Source: Pseudanabaena sp. UWO311 (GTDB lineage: Bacteria > Cyanobacteriota > Cyanobacteriia > Pseudanabaenales > Pseudanabaenaceae). Taken from it: 64,000 bases of DNA. Numbering within the stretch: the first letter of the stretch is position 1; the number at the start of each line of letters is the position of its first letter. A model generated the notes under the pieces. That model did no database searches. It saw nothing but the letters and a program-made list of their open reading frames with translations, and was not told where the DNA came from. The position numbers and the translations under genes were made by a program. Shown here in pieces: positions 1-10,078 of the stretch. The stretch covers positions 94,700 through 158,699 of the forward strand of contig NZ_SJEE01000008.1 of NCBI RefSeq assembly GCF_006937785.1. The letters run 5' to 3'.

Positions 1-3000
1 CATCTCTTGATTTTGGGAGCCTATCGAGATAACGAAGTATCTTTGGCACATCCATTTATGCTGACAGTTAATAGCTTGAAGCAAGCAGGGGTAATGATTG
101 ATACGATCGCCTTGCAACCCCTCAGTCAAGCCGATATCAATCAATTAGTGGCAGACACCTTAAGTTGCGATCTCGCCTATGCAAAGCCGCTAACCGATTT
201 GGTATATCTCAAGACCCAAGGCAATCCCTTTTTTACCACCCAATTTCTCAAAACCCTACATCAAGAAGGGTTCATCCATTTCCATGTAGCTGATGAAACC
301 AGCCAAGGCGGATGGCAATGCGATCTCAGCCAGATCAAGCTTCAAAGCTTAACCGATGATGTCGTAGCCTTTATGGCGCAACAGCTACAGAAGCTTCCTC
401 AAACTACGCAAGCCATACTAAAGCTAGCCGCCTGTATCGGATCACAGTTCGATTTGCAGACCTTAGCAATTGTGTCAGCGCGATCGCAGATAGATACTGC
501 TACGACATTATGGAAAGCACTAGCCGAGGGCTTAATCGTTCCTCTCAATCAAATCTACAAATTCTTTCAAATGGATTCTGAAGTTGTTCAAGAAAATTCT
601 TCTGGATTCCAAATTGATGATTCTAGTTCCTGTTCTTATCGATTCCTTCACGATCGCGTCCAGCAAGCAGCCTATTCTTTGATCCCAGACTCTCAAAAAG
701 AAGTCGTTCACCTAAATATCGGTCGATTGCTTTTGGCTCGTACACCCCATAGCGATCGCGAGTTGCCACAATTCCAGATTGTGAATCAACTTAATCGGGG
801 CATATCTCTGATTAGTGACTCAGGAGAGCGCGAAGAACTGGCTTATCTCAACTGGCGGGCGGGAGCAAAAGCAAGGAGCGCCACTGCCTACGAAGCGGCG
901 ATGAATTATCTCGATACGGGTTTACAGCTTTTATCGGCGCAATCTTGGCAAAACCAGTATGCCCTTAGTCTCGGACTGCATCAACTCACCGTCGAAGTCG
1001 CCTATCTTGCCCATAATTACGATCGCATGGCAACAATAATGGCGATCGGCTTGCAAAATGCGAGGAATCACCTAGATCGGGCGAAATTCTACGAAACTCA
1101 AATTCTGGCGTTAGTAGCCCAAAATCAAGTAAGGGCGGCGGTGGATTATGCCCGTAAGATTCTATCCATTTTTGGTGTGCGCTTTCCCAAAAGTCTATCT
1201 AAACTGCGAACGATTCTAGGATTCTTAGCGACGCTCTATCGCATGGCTGGTAAATCGCCACAGGATTTGCTCAAATTGCCTGCCATGTCCGATCCCTATA
1301 AATTAACAGCCTGTAACCTGCTAAATGCGATGGGTGCAGCTTCCGCAAGTGGAATGCCAGAGATTCTGCCATTTATGACATTTATTGGACTGTCGCTCTA
1401 TCTCCGTTATGGCAATATTCCCAAATCTTCGATGGCTTATACGATCTATGGTTATTTGCTCTGTGAGCGGCTGGGACGAATCGATCAAGGCTATGCCATA
1501 GGTAAAGCCGCGATCGCCCTATGCCATCAGACCTCCTCAAAAGCAGCTTTAGCTCCGACCCTATTTCTGTGGCAGAGGTTTATTGCCTATCGGAAGGAAT
1601 CCCTACGAGATTTGTCACCAATATTATTGGAAGCCTATCAAGTGAGTTTGGAAGTTGGCGATATTGAATATGCCGCTTATAGTCTCTGTGTCTATTTTAC
1701 TCAAGCCTATTGGACAGGGCAGAATCTCATGGACTTGCAACGGGATGCGATCGCTAGTCGTGCGGATTTGCAAAAGCTCAAGCAACGTGCCATGACCGAT
1801 GTATTCGCTCTCAACTGCCAGTGCTTAGAAAATCTCATCACCGAAACTGAGGATGTTTGCCAACTCGTCGGTCGGTTCTTTGATGAAACTGCGATCGCCT
1901 CAAGCGATCGTCAACTACAGGTGCAAACCAGTTTTCGCAAGCTCCATCTAGCTTTGTTGTTCGATCGACCTAGGCTAGCACTGGAACAGATCGCCATAAT
2001 TGAGACGAGGCTAGAATCAATTGATGGAACGTTTATCAAAACGCTGCTCTATTTTTATGATGCTTTAGTTAGGTTAGTTCTGTATCCCCATCTAGGAAAA
2101 GCCGAACAGAGACAGGCTCTCGCTAAGGTAAAGACCGATATCAAACTTCTGACCAAGTTAGCCAAATCGGCTCCCATGAATTATCAACACAAGCTGCTTT
2201 TAGTGGAAGCGGAAAATCTGCGCGTTTTGGGCAAGTCTAGCCAAGCGGGAGAACTTTACGATCGCGCGATCGCTGGTGCTAAAGAGAACGACTACACCCA
2301 AGAAGAAGCGCTTGCAAACGAACTTGCCGCCAAGTTTTACCTCGATCTTGGTAGAGAAAAAATCGCTCAAGTCTATATGGTTGAGGCTTATTATGGCTAC
2401 ATCCGATGGGGCGCAACTGCGAAGGTTGACGATTTAGTGACTCGATATCCAAAATTACTGGCTTCTATTCAACAAAATCCTCCTGTCCCTGACTTTTTGG
2501 CAAAGTCTTCTAGCCATACCACCAGTGGAGTTTTAGCTACACTCGATTTAGCCACAATCCTTAATGCTTCTCAATCAATTTCTAGTGAAATTGAACTTGA
2601 TAAGCTCTTGGGAACGCTCCTGAATATCGCGATCGTCAATGCTGGTGCGGAGAAGTGCGTCTTACTACTACAAGTCGAAGAGGAGCTACAGATCGCCGCT
2701 CTCGGCACATCTGGACAGCAGCCGCAAATCCTATCCACACCGATATCTCTAGAACTAAGTCAAGATGTAGCAAGGAGTTTGGTAAATTGGGTTAAACGCA
2801 GTTTAGAGCCTCTAGTCTTAGCCGATGCGAGGGAGAATACGCAGTTTGCCAGCGATCGCTACATCATCCAGCACCAACCCAAAAGTATTCTATGCACGCC
2901 TATTTTGAAACAGGGAAAGTTGCTGGGCGTTTTATATTTAGAGAATAATTTAACCGTAGGTGCATTTACTAGCGATCGCATCGCCGTTCTTAATTACCTG

Positions 3001-4566
3001 AGTACCCAAGCCGCGATCTCCCTTGACAACTCGCGCATCCTCTATGAAATCCAGCAATCTAAGCTCGATCTTCAGCAGAGTAACGCATTTCTGGAAGCTC
3101 AGAGGGAAGCTTCTCCCGATGGCATTTTAGTGATTGATAAAAATAGACGAATTAGTGCCTACAATCATGGATTTGTAGAAATATGTCGCATTCCTCAGCA
3201 TATTCTTGACACCAATGATGATTACCAACTTTTAGGATTTGTTTTGGAACATTTAGCTCAGCCTGAGGAGTTCTTAAAAAAGGTGGAATATCTCTACGAA
3301 CATCCGCAGGAAGCTAGCTTTGATGAGATTAACTTAAAGGATGGACGGATTTTAGAGCGGGCTTCCACCGCAGTAATACTGCCATCGGGAGAGTATTGCG
3401 GTCGCATCTGGAACTTCCGAGATATCAGCGATCGCAAAGCAGCAGAAGCTCAACTCCATAATCAAGCACGACTACTGGAAGAGTATTCCCAAACCCTAGA
3501 GCAAAAAGTGGAAGAACGCACTCAAGAACTATCTCAGACTTTAGCTGACCTCCAAACTGCCCAAGCCGAATTAATCCAATCAGAAAAAATGGCAGCCCTA
3601 GGACAGCTCACGGCTAGCGTGGCTCATGAAGTCAACACACCTTTAGGAGTGATTCGCAGTGCCACAGGCAATATTATTGCTGTGTTTAACGTTTTGCTGC
3701 AACAATTGCCAGTATTAATGCAACGCCTAAATCCTACACAGCAAGATGCTTTTATCGCTTTGGTAAATACTTCACTTCAGCAACAGCAGTCTCTCTCAAC
3801 CAAAGAAGAACGACAACTGCGACGACGATTGCAAACAGAACTGGATTCTTTGGGGATAGCTAAGTCCCAAGAGATTGCCGACCAATTCGCCCTCCTGCGG
3901 ATAGAATCATCTCTAGAAGCCTATCAGCATCTTCTCGAAGCACCTGATTGTGATGAAATTTTGCAGGTAGCTTATAGGCTGGTACAACAAAATCAGAATG
4001 CCATTAGCATTCAACAGGAAGTCGATCGCGCCGCCAAAATTGTCTTTGCACTGAAAACCTACAGCCACCAAAGCCAATCGGAAGAGAAAAGCCTCATCCA
4101 GATTAGTGACGGCATTGAGATAGCTCTGACGCTCTACCAAAGCCGATTGAAGCAAGGAATAGAGGTAATTCGTAACTATGAGCCAGTCCCCTATCTTCTT
4201 TGCGACCCAGATGCGCTTACACAGGTGTGGGTTAATTTAATAGACAATGCCATCTATGCGATCGGTAAAGCGGGGACTCTAGAAATTGCGATCGCGCCGA
4301 GATCAGGACAAGTGGTAGTGGAAATTACTAATTCGGGGGCGGAAATTCCTGATGAAATCATGTCGCGACTATTTGAGCCTTTTTTTACAACCAAGCCAAG
4401 AGGCGAAGGCAGTGGACTGGGCTTAGATATTGTGCGTCAAATCGTCCAAAAACATGGGGGTGATATTCAAGTAAGTAGCCAAATAGGAGAGACCAAATTC
4501 AGTGTAAGCTTACCTCTAATAGTCTTAGACTCTAAAGAACCTCATGCAGACAGCATCTCAAGGTAG
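1..4566 (+). CDS. Giant AAA ATPase-GAF-PAS histidine kinase, 5' end outside window
   Basis: The frame is open from the first base, so the N-terminus lies outside the window. By comparison with the next gene, a Ser/Thr kinase domain and the Walker A part of the AAA domain should lie upstream. The visible part holds the end of a predictor-ATPase domain (from GAYRDNEV), a long helical TPR-like region to about residue 830, a GAF domain near 850-1010, a PAS domain near 1030-1150 ending in the usual DISDRK linker, a coiled coil, then a histidine kinase core. The phosphoacceptor is the His of SVAHEVNTPLG, about residue 1209 of the visible frame. ATP-binding motifs are NLIDNAIYAIG, FEPFFTTK and GEGSGLGL. 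This architecture is like the HstK dual-kinase family of cyanobacteria. It overlaps the next gene by 23 nt, which suggests coupled translation. The signal it senses cannot be read from sequence. Confidence 0.9.
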   Translation, partial: HLLILGAYRDNEVSLAHPFMLTVNSLKQAGVMIDTIALQPLSQADINQLVADTLSCDLAYAKPLTDLVYLKTQGNPFFTTQFLKTLHQEGFIHFHVADETSQGGWQCDLSQIKLQSLTDDVVAFMAQQLQKLPQTTQAILKLAACIGSQFDLQTLAIVSARSQIDTATTLWKALAEGLIVPLNQIYKFFQMDSEVVQENSSGFQIDDSSSCSYRFLHDRVQQAAYSLIPDSQKEVVHLNIGRLLLARTPHSDRELPQFQIVNQLNRGISLISDSGEREELAYLNWRAGAKARSATAYEAAMNYLDTGLQLLSAQSWQNQYALSLGLHQLTVEVAYLAHNYDRMATIMAIGLQNARNHLDRAKFYETQILALVAQNQVRAAVDYARKILSIFGVRFPKSLSKLRTILGFLATLYRMAGKSPQDLLKLPAMSDPYKLTACNLLNAMGAASASGMPEILPFMTFIGLSLYLRYGNIPKSSMAYTIYGYLLCERLGRIDQGYAIGKAAIALCHQTSSKAALAPTLFLWQRFIAYRKESLRDLSPILLEAYQVSLEVGDIEYAAYSLCVYFTQAYWTGQNLMDLQRDAIASRADLQKLKQRAMTDVFALNCQCLENLITETEDVCQLVGRFFDETAIASSDRQLQVQTSFRKLHLALLFDRPRLALEQIAIIETRLESIDGTFIKTLLYFYDALVRLVLYPHLGKAEQRQALAKVKTDIKLLTKLAKSAPMNYQHKLLLVEAENLRVLGKSSQAGELYDRAIAGAKENDYTQEEALANELAAKFYLDLGREKIAQVYMVEAYYGYIRWGATAKVDDLVTRYPKLLASIQQNPPVPDFLAKSSSHTTSGVLATLDLATILNASQSISSEIELDKLLGTLLNIAIVNAGAEKCVLLLQVEEELQIAALGTSGQQPQILSTPISLELSQDVARSLVNWVKRSLEPLVLADARENTQFASDRYIIQHQPKSILCTPILKQGKLLGVLYLENNLTVGAFTSDRIAVLNYLSTQAAISLDNSRILYEIQQSKLDLQQSNAFLEAQREASPDGILVIDKNRRISAYNHGFVEICRIPQHILDTNDDYQLLGFVLEHLAQPEEFLKKVEYLYEHPQEASFDEINLKDGRILERASTAVILPSGEYCGRIWNFRDISDRKAAEAQLHNQARLLEEYSQTLEQKVEERTQELSQTLADLQTAQAELIQSEKMAALGQLTASVAHEVNTPLGVIRSATGNIIAVFNVLLQQLPVLMQRLNPTQQDAFIALVNTSLQQQQSLSTKEERQLRRRLQTELDSLGIAKSQEIADQFALLRIESSLEAYQHLLEAPDCDEILQVAYRLVQQNQNAISIQQEVDRAAKIVFALKTYSHQSQSEEKSLIQISDGIEIALTLYQSRLKQGIEVIRNYEPVPYLLCDPDALTQVWVNLIDNAIYAIGKAGTLEIAIAPRSGQVVVEITNSGAEIPDEIMSRLFEPFFTTKPRGEGSGLGLDIVRQIVQKHGGDIQVSSQIGETKFSVSLPLIVLDSKEPHADSISR

Positions 4567-7500
4567 CCATCTGTTTCCACTGATGGATGGTTACGACCTA
4601 ACCCAATTGCTTTATGTAGGCAGTCACAGTCTTGTCTATAGGGGAATACGACTGTCTGATAAGCAACCTGTGGTTCTGAAAATGCTCCAAGGTGATACTC
4701 CATCCTTTCAAGATCACTTGAGGCTACGCAATCACTATATCCTCACAAAAGCGATGAATCTATCAGGGGTGGTGAAGCCACTGGAGTTAGTTGCCTATGG
4801 CAATGGTTCTGTGTTAGTGATGTGCGATGACGGTTGCCGATCGCTACGGGATGAGGTGATTGCGAACTCCTTGACATTGGCTGATTTTTTGGCGATCGCC
4901 CTACAACTTGCAGACATCCTTGACGGACTCTATCAGTATCGGATCATCCACAAAGACATTAAGCCCAGCAACATCCTGATTCACCCCACTTCAGGGCAGG
5001 TGAAGCTGACCGACTTTGGTTTGGCTTCGCAATTGCCCCAAGAAACTCAGGAACTAAAGGCTATCGGCATCTTAGAAGGCACACTAGCTTATCTATCACC
5101 AGAACAGACTGGACGCATGAATCGCGGCATCGATTACCGCAGTGATTTCTATTCCTTGGGGGTCACTTTCTACGAACTGTTGACGGGGCAACTACCTTTC
5201 CAGAGCGCAAATCCTCTGGAGTTAGTCTATTGTCACTTGGCAAAGGAACCTATGTCTTTGGAGCAAGCCCAAGGTAAAAATATCAGATTAACAATTCCAA
5301 AGGTCATTTCCGATCTGGTGCTGAAACTAATGGCAAAAGATGCAGAGGATCGTTACCAGAGCGCATTAGGTTTAAAGCACGATCTCGAAGTTTGTCTGAA
5401 TGAGCTTAACCAGACGGGAAGCATCACTGAGTTTGCAATTGGCGAAAGAGATCTAAGCGATCGCTTCACGATCCCCGAAAAACTCTATGGACGCGAAGCA
5501 GAAGTTAAAACCTTATTAAGAGCCTTTGAGCGAGTTTCCCAAGGCGAAGCAGAACTAATGCTAGTAGCAGGATTATCAGGCATCGGCAAAACCGTCGTCA
5601 TTAATGAAGTCCATAAACCAATAGTGGAGAAACATGGTTACTACATCAAAGGTAAATTTGACCAATACAATCGCAACATCCCTTTTTCCGCCTTTGTCCA
5701 AGCTTTTCGCAACTTGATCGGACAACTGAAGAGTGAAAGCGACACGCAACAGAAAGTATGGAGAAGCAAAATCCTTGACGCAGTGGGAGAGAACGGGCAA
5801 GTCATCATTGAAGTGATCCCAGAGCTAGAAGGAATTATCGGCAGTCAACCCAACGTAATTGAACTATCAGGAAATGCAGCTCAAAACCGCTTCAACTTAC
5901 TACTGCAAAAATTCATTCAAGTTTTCGCCACACCCGAACATCCCCTAGTCATGTTTTTGGACGACCTACAATGGGCTGATTTATCTTCATTAAGGTTAAT
6001 ACAACTATTAATGCAAGACACAAAACAACTATTGATGTTAGGAGCCTATCGAGATAACGAAGTATCGCCAGTTCATCCATTGATGATGACAGTATCAGAA
6101 ATGATCAAGACGGGCTTAACAGTGAAAACAATTACCCTGCAAGCATTGAGCCAAGCCTATATACATCAATGGATTTCCGACACCTTGATTTGCGACTTGC
6201 CCAGCGCCCAACCATTAACAGAATTGGTATATCAAAAGACCGCAGGAAATCCCTTTTTCTCGGTGCAGTTGCTCAAAGCTTTATATGAAGAACAGAGTAT
6301 TACCTTTAACAGGGATTTGCATAATTGGCATTGCGATATCGCAAAAGCGAGACTGACTCATGCCGATGATGTGGTTGAGTTTATGGCAAGCCAATTACAG
6401 AAGTTGCCATTAGAAACTCAGGATGTCCTGAAAGTGGCTGCTTGTATTGGCGCACGGTTTGATTTACAGACCCTAGCGATCGCCTCCCAACAATCTCCAG
6501 AAAGTTCAGCACAAGCACTATGGCAAGCATTACAAGAAGGTTTTATCATTCCCACGACGGAAGCCTATAAGTTCTTTACACAGACTGATACGAATGCTGT
6601 TTTACAAACTGATGCGAATGCAACTTATAAGTTTCTGCACGATCGCGTTCAACAAGCTGCTTATTCTTTGATCCCTGAAGATCGGCAACAGTCAGCTCAT
6701 TTAGCAATTGCGCGATTGCTGCGACAAAACACCCCAGATGCAGAACTGGAAGCCAATATTTTTAAGATTGTTAATCACTGGAATCGCGCGATCGCCCTTC
6801 TGATTGATCCACTGGAAAAAAACAATCTCGCTCAATTCAATTTAATTGCTGGTCGCAAAGCCAAAGCCTCTAACGCCTATGAATCGTCTTTAACATATTT
6901 CACTATAGGGCTAGCTCTCCTCGGCGATCTAGGCTGGCAGAGCCAACCTGATTTGATGCTGACCTTGCATGAAGGCGCAGCAGCAACAGCTTATCTCTGC
7001 GGTGATTTTGCTCAAATGGAGCAGTGGGTTAGCACGATCTTAGCGCAAAGGCTGGAGCCTCTTGATCTGGTTAAAACCTATGAAATCCAGATTCAAGCCT
7101 ATAGTACGCAGGGTCAGTTTTTGGAGGCGATCGCGATCGCGCAAAATGCCCTAGAGAAGTTCAATATTCATCTTCCCAAACAACCAACACCCGCTGATAT
7201 CGTTCCCGCAATGCAAGATGTGGCGACCCTGCTCAATGCTCGAACTGCCAATGATTTACTTGATTTGCCAGTGATGACAAACGCGGAATCTTTGGCAAGT
7301 ATGCAGCTACTTTCGAGTATTAACCCAACCACTTATCTTTCTGCCCCCTTACTGTTTCCGTTTGTAATTTTGGCTCAAGTAAAACTATCGATTCAAGCAG
7401 GTAACTCTGGGCTGTCATCTCTTGCCTACTGTTGCCATGCTATTTTGTTGAGCAGTGTTTTAGAAGACTTAGACGCAGCATACGAATTTGGTCAGCTAGG

Positions 7501-10078
7501 ACTGAAACTGGCGGAAAAGTTCAAACTTCCAGATGTTCAGGCTAAGGTGAACTTTACCGTCGGCTCCTTTATTCTTCACTGTAAATCCCACTGCCAAAAT
7601 AGTCTAATTCTCTTGAAAGAAGCATTCAAAATGTCGCTGGAATTAGGCGATTTTGAATATGTGGGTCATAATGCTAATCTTATTTGGCAAATTGCCTATG
7701 CTGTTGGTCAAGAATTAGCGACACTACAAGAAGAAATAGAAGTTTATATCGCCACACTCCTGAAGCTAAAGGTTATTACGAGCGCAAACTCTGGTTTAGC
7801 TTTTTTGCAAACTATCAAGCGATTACAAACTACTAAGAATCAGGATTTGTTGACTGCCGAAAGGGAGTTGCATCATACCTTAACTGTTTCAAATAATTTA
7901 GGTGGATTACATTCTTATTGGGTTTATCGACTAACCGCATCCTACTTGCTTAACGAAATGGTTGAGGCAAAACAAGATGCGGTTGAAGCAATCCAAACCT
8001 TGGCGGCTGGGGCAAGTCTAATTAACATACCGATTTTTTACTTTTATGATTCTCTGACAGCCTTAGTTGACTTTGCAGAGGAAGCAGACAAAACAGTAGT
8101 TCTTGATCGCATTTCTGAAAATCAGACCAAACTGCTCCATCGTGCTTACTATGCGCCAATGAACTTTCAACACAAATATGATTTAGTGGAGGCAGAGCGA
8201 TATCGTGTTTTGGGCAATAAACTAGAAGCAATCGAACTTTACGATCGCGCGATCGCTGGTGCAAAAGAAAACAGCTACATCCAAGAAGAAGCGCTTGCTA
8301 ACGAACTCGCCGCAAAGTTTTATCTGGATTGGGGCAAAGAAAAAATCGCTCAGGTCTATATGACTGACGCATACTATGGCTATGTACGTTGGGGGGCAGC
8401 CGCTAAAGTCACCGACCTAGAAAATCGCTATCCTCAACTACTCTCGCCAATACTTCGAGACTCCCTCGGCTCCTTCAAGAAAAAATCTACTAACTCCTCT
8501 AGTAGCACCTCTGAATCAATCGATTTAGCGACTCTGCTAAAAGCATCTCAAGCAATTTCCGAAGAGATAGAGCTTCCAAAACTTTTAGAAGCGCTCCTAA
8601 ATATCGCAAACATTAATTCTGGTGCCGATAAATGCGTCTTACTGTTGCAATCAGAATCAGAGTTGCAAATTGTCGCGCTCGTGGAATCTGGACAACCTTC
8701 GCAAATATTCTCTTCTCCCATATCCATAGAACACAGTGAAGATATGGCGATTGGTATCGTCAATCAGGTCAAGCGTAGTTTAGAACCCTTAGTTTTAAGC
8801 GATGCGCGACAAGATGCCCAATTTGTAAGCGATCGCTACATCCTCAAACATCGACCTAAAAGTATTCTATGTATGCCCATTCTGAAACAATGCAAGTTAA
8901 TCGGGATTTTATACCTAGAAAATAGCTTGACCATAGGAGTATTTACTAGCGATCGCCTTGAAGTGCTAAACCTAATTTGTTCTCAAGCTGCGATTTCCTT
9001 AGAAAATGCTCAACTTTACCGCACCCTAGAGCAAAGAGTCGAAGAACGTACTCAAGAGCTTTCCGAAGCCTTAACAAATCTCCAGACTACTCAAGCCGAA
9101 TTAATCCAATCGGAAAAAATGGCAGCCCTAGGACAACTTACAGCGAGCGTAGCCCATGAAGTCAACACACCTCTAGGAGTGATTCGTAGTGCCACAGGCA
9201 ATATTATCACTGCTTTGAAAGTTTTACTTCCACAATTGCCAGTATTGATGCAGCAACTAAATCCTATACAACAAGCTGCATTTATCGCTTTGGTGAATAA
9301 TTCGCTTCAGCAACGGCAGTCTCTCTCAACCAAAGAAGAACGACAACTGCGGCGACGATTGCAAACAGAACTGGATGCTTTGGGAATTGCTAAAGCCCAA
9401 GAGATCGCCGACCAATTCGCCCTCCTGCGGATAGAATCATCTCTTGAAGCCTATCAGCCCCTTATCGAAGCTCCTGATTGCTATAACATTTTGCAAGTCG
9501 CTTATATGCTGGTGCAACAAAGCCAGAATGCCATTAGCATTCAAGAAGAAGTCGATCGCGCCGCCAAAATTGTCTTTGCGCTCAAAACCTATAGCCACCA
9601 AAACCAATCTAAAAAAAGCCTAATTCAAATTAGCGATGGCATAGAAATCGCCTTAACGCTCTACCAAAGCCGCCTCAAACAAGGAATAGAGGTGATTCGT
9701 AAATACGAGCCAGTCCCCGATCTTCTCTGTGACCCAGATGCGCTTACACAGGTTTGGGTTAATTTGATTGACAATGCGATCTATGCGATCGGTAAAGTGG
9801 GTACTTTAGAAATTGCGATCGCGCAGCAAGCAGGACAAGTGATTATTGAAATTACTAATTCGGGGGCGGAAATTCCTGATGAAATCATGCCGCGACTGTT
9901 TGAGCCATTTTTTACAACCAAGCCGAGAGGCGAAGGCAGTGGACTAGGCTTAGATATTGTGCGTCAAATCATTCAAAAACATGGAGGTGATATTCAAGTA
10001 AGCAGCCAATCTGGACGAACTACTTTTATAGTAATGTTGCCTTTGTCAAGGTCGATGGGAGAATCTGATGTTAAATAG
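4544..10078 (+). CDS. Dual Ser/Thr kinase-AAA ATPase-GAF histidine kinase (HstK-like)
   Basis: A complete 1844-residue signalling protein. An N-terminal Hanks-type kinase (about 15-290) has Lys46 in VVLK, catalytic HKDIKPSN with Asp138, DFG with Asp157 and an SPEQ activation end. The glycine loop is degenerate (VGSHSLVYRG). A predictor-type ATPase follows with Walker A GLSGIGKT (343-350) and Walker B MFLDDLQWAD, then a long TPR-like helical region, a GAF domain (about 1330-1480), a coiled coil and a histidine kinase core with His1538 and intact N and G boxes. Unlike the upstream paralog it has no PAS domain before the coil. The two could phosphorylate both Ser/Thr and His targets; this is inferred from the domains. 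The ATG start lies inside the previous gene (23-nt overlap), and the 3' end overlaps the next gene by 11 nt. Confidence 0.92.
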   Translation: MQTASQGSHLFPLMDGYDLTQLLYVGSHSLVYRGIRLSDKQPVVLKMLQGDTPSFQDHLRLRNHYILTKAMNLSGVVKPLELVAYGNGSVLVMCDDGCRSLRDEVIANSLTLADFLAIALQLADILDGLYQYRIIHKDIKPSNILIHPTSGQVKLTDFGLASQLPQETQELKAIGILEGTLAYLSPEQTGRMNRGIDYRSDFYSLGVTFYELLTGQLPFQSANPLELVYCHLAKEPMSLEQAQGKNIRLTIPKVISDLVLKLMAKDAEDRYQSALGLKHDLEVCLNELNQTGSITEFAIGERDLSDRFTIPEKLYGREAEVKTLLRAFERVSQGEAELMLVAGLSGIGKTVVINEVHKPIVEKHGYYIKGKFDQYNRNIPFSAFVQAFRNLIGQLKSESDTQQKVWRSKILDAVGENGQVIIEVIPELEGIIGSQPNVIELSGNAAQNRFNLLLQKFIQVFATPEHPLVMFLDDLQWADLSSLRLIQLLMQDTKQLLMLGAYRDNEVSPVHPLMMTVSEMIKTGLTVKTITLQALSQAYIHQWISDTLICDLPSAQPLTELVYQKTAGNPFFSVQLLKALYEEQSITFNRDLHNWHCDIAKARLTHADDVVEFMASQLQKLPLETQDVLKVAACIGARFDLQTLAIASQQSPESSAQALWQALQEGFIIPTTEAYKFFTQTDTNAVLQTDANATYKFLHDRVQQAAYSLIPEDRQQSAHLAIARLLRQNTPDAELEANIFKIVNHWNRAIALLIDPLEKNNLAQFNLIAGRKAKASNAYESSLTYFTIGLALLGDLGWQSQPDLMLTLHEGAAATAYLCGDFAQMEQWVSTILAQRLEPLDLVKTYEIQIQAYSTQGQFLEAIAIAQNALEKFNIHLPKQPTPADIVPAMQDVATLLNARTANDLLDLPVMTNAESLASMQLLSSINPTTYLSAPLLFPFVILAQVKLSIQAGNSGLSSLAYCCHAILLSSVLEDLDAAYEFGQLGLKLAEKFKLPDVQAKVNFTVGSFILHCKSHCQNSLILLKEAFKMSLELGDFEYVGHNANLIWQIAYAVGQELATLQEEIEVYIATLLKLKVITSANSGLAFLQTIKRLQTTKNQDLLTAERELHHTLTVSNNLGGLHSYWVYRLTASYLLNEMVEAKQDAVEAIQTLAAGASLINIPIFYFYDSLTALVDFAEEADKTVVLDRISENQTKLLHRAYYAPMNFQHKYDLVEAERYRVLGNKLEAIELYDRAIAGAKENSYIQEEALANELAAKFYLDWGKEKIAQVYMTDAYYGYVRWGAAAKVTDLENRYPQLLSPILRDSLGSFKKKSTNSSSSTSESIDLATLLKASQAISEEIELPKLLEALLNIANINSGADKCVLLLQSESELQIVALVESGQPSQIFSSPISIEHSEDMAIGIVNQVKRSLEPLVLSDARQDAQFVSDRYILKHRPKSILCMPILKQCKLIGILYLENSLTIGVFTSDRLEVLNLICSQAAISLENAQLYRTLEQRVEERTQELSEALTNLQTTQAELIQSEKMAALGQLTASVAHEVNTPLGVIRSATGNIITALKVLLPQLPVLMQQLNPIQQAAFIALVNNSLQQRQSLSTKEERQLRRRLQTELDALGIAKAQEIADQFALLRIESSLEAYQPLIEAPDCYNILQVAYMLVQQSQNAISIQEEVDRAAKIVFALKTYSHQNQSKKSLIQISDGIEIALTLYQSRLKQGIEVIRKYEPVPDLLCDPDALTQVWVNLIDNAIYAIGKVGTLEIAIAQQAGQVIIEITNSGAEIPDEIMPRLFEPFFTTKPRGEGSGLGLDIVRQIIQKHGGDIQVSSQSGRTTFIVMLPLSRSMGESDVK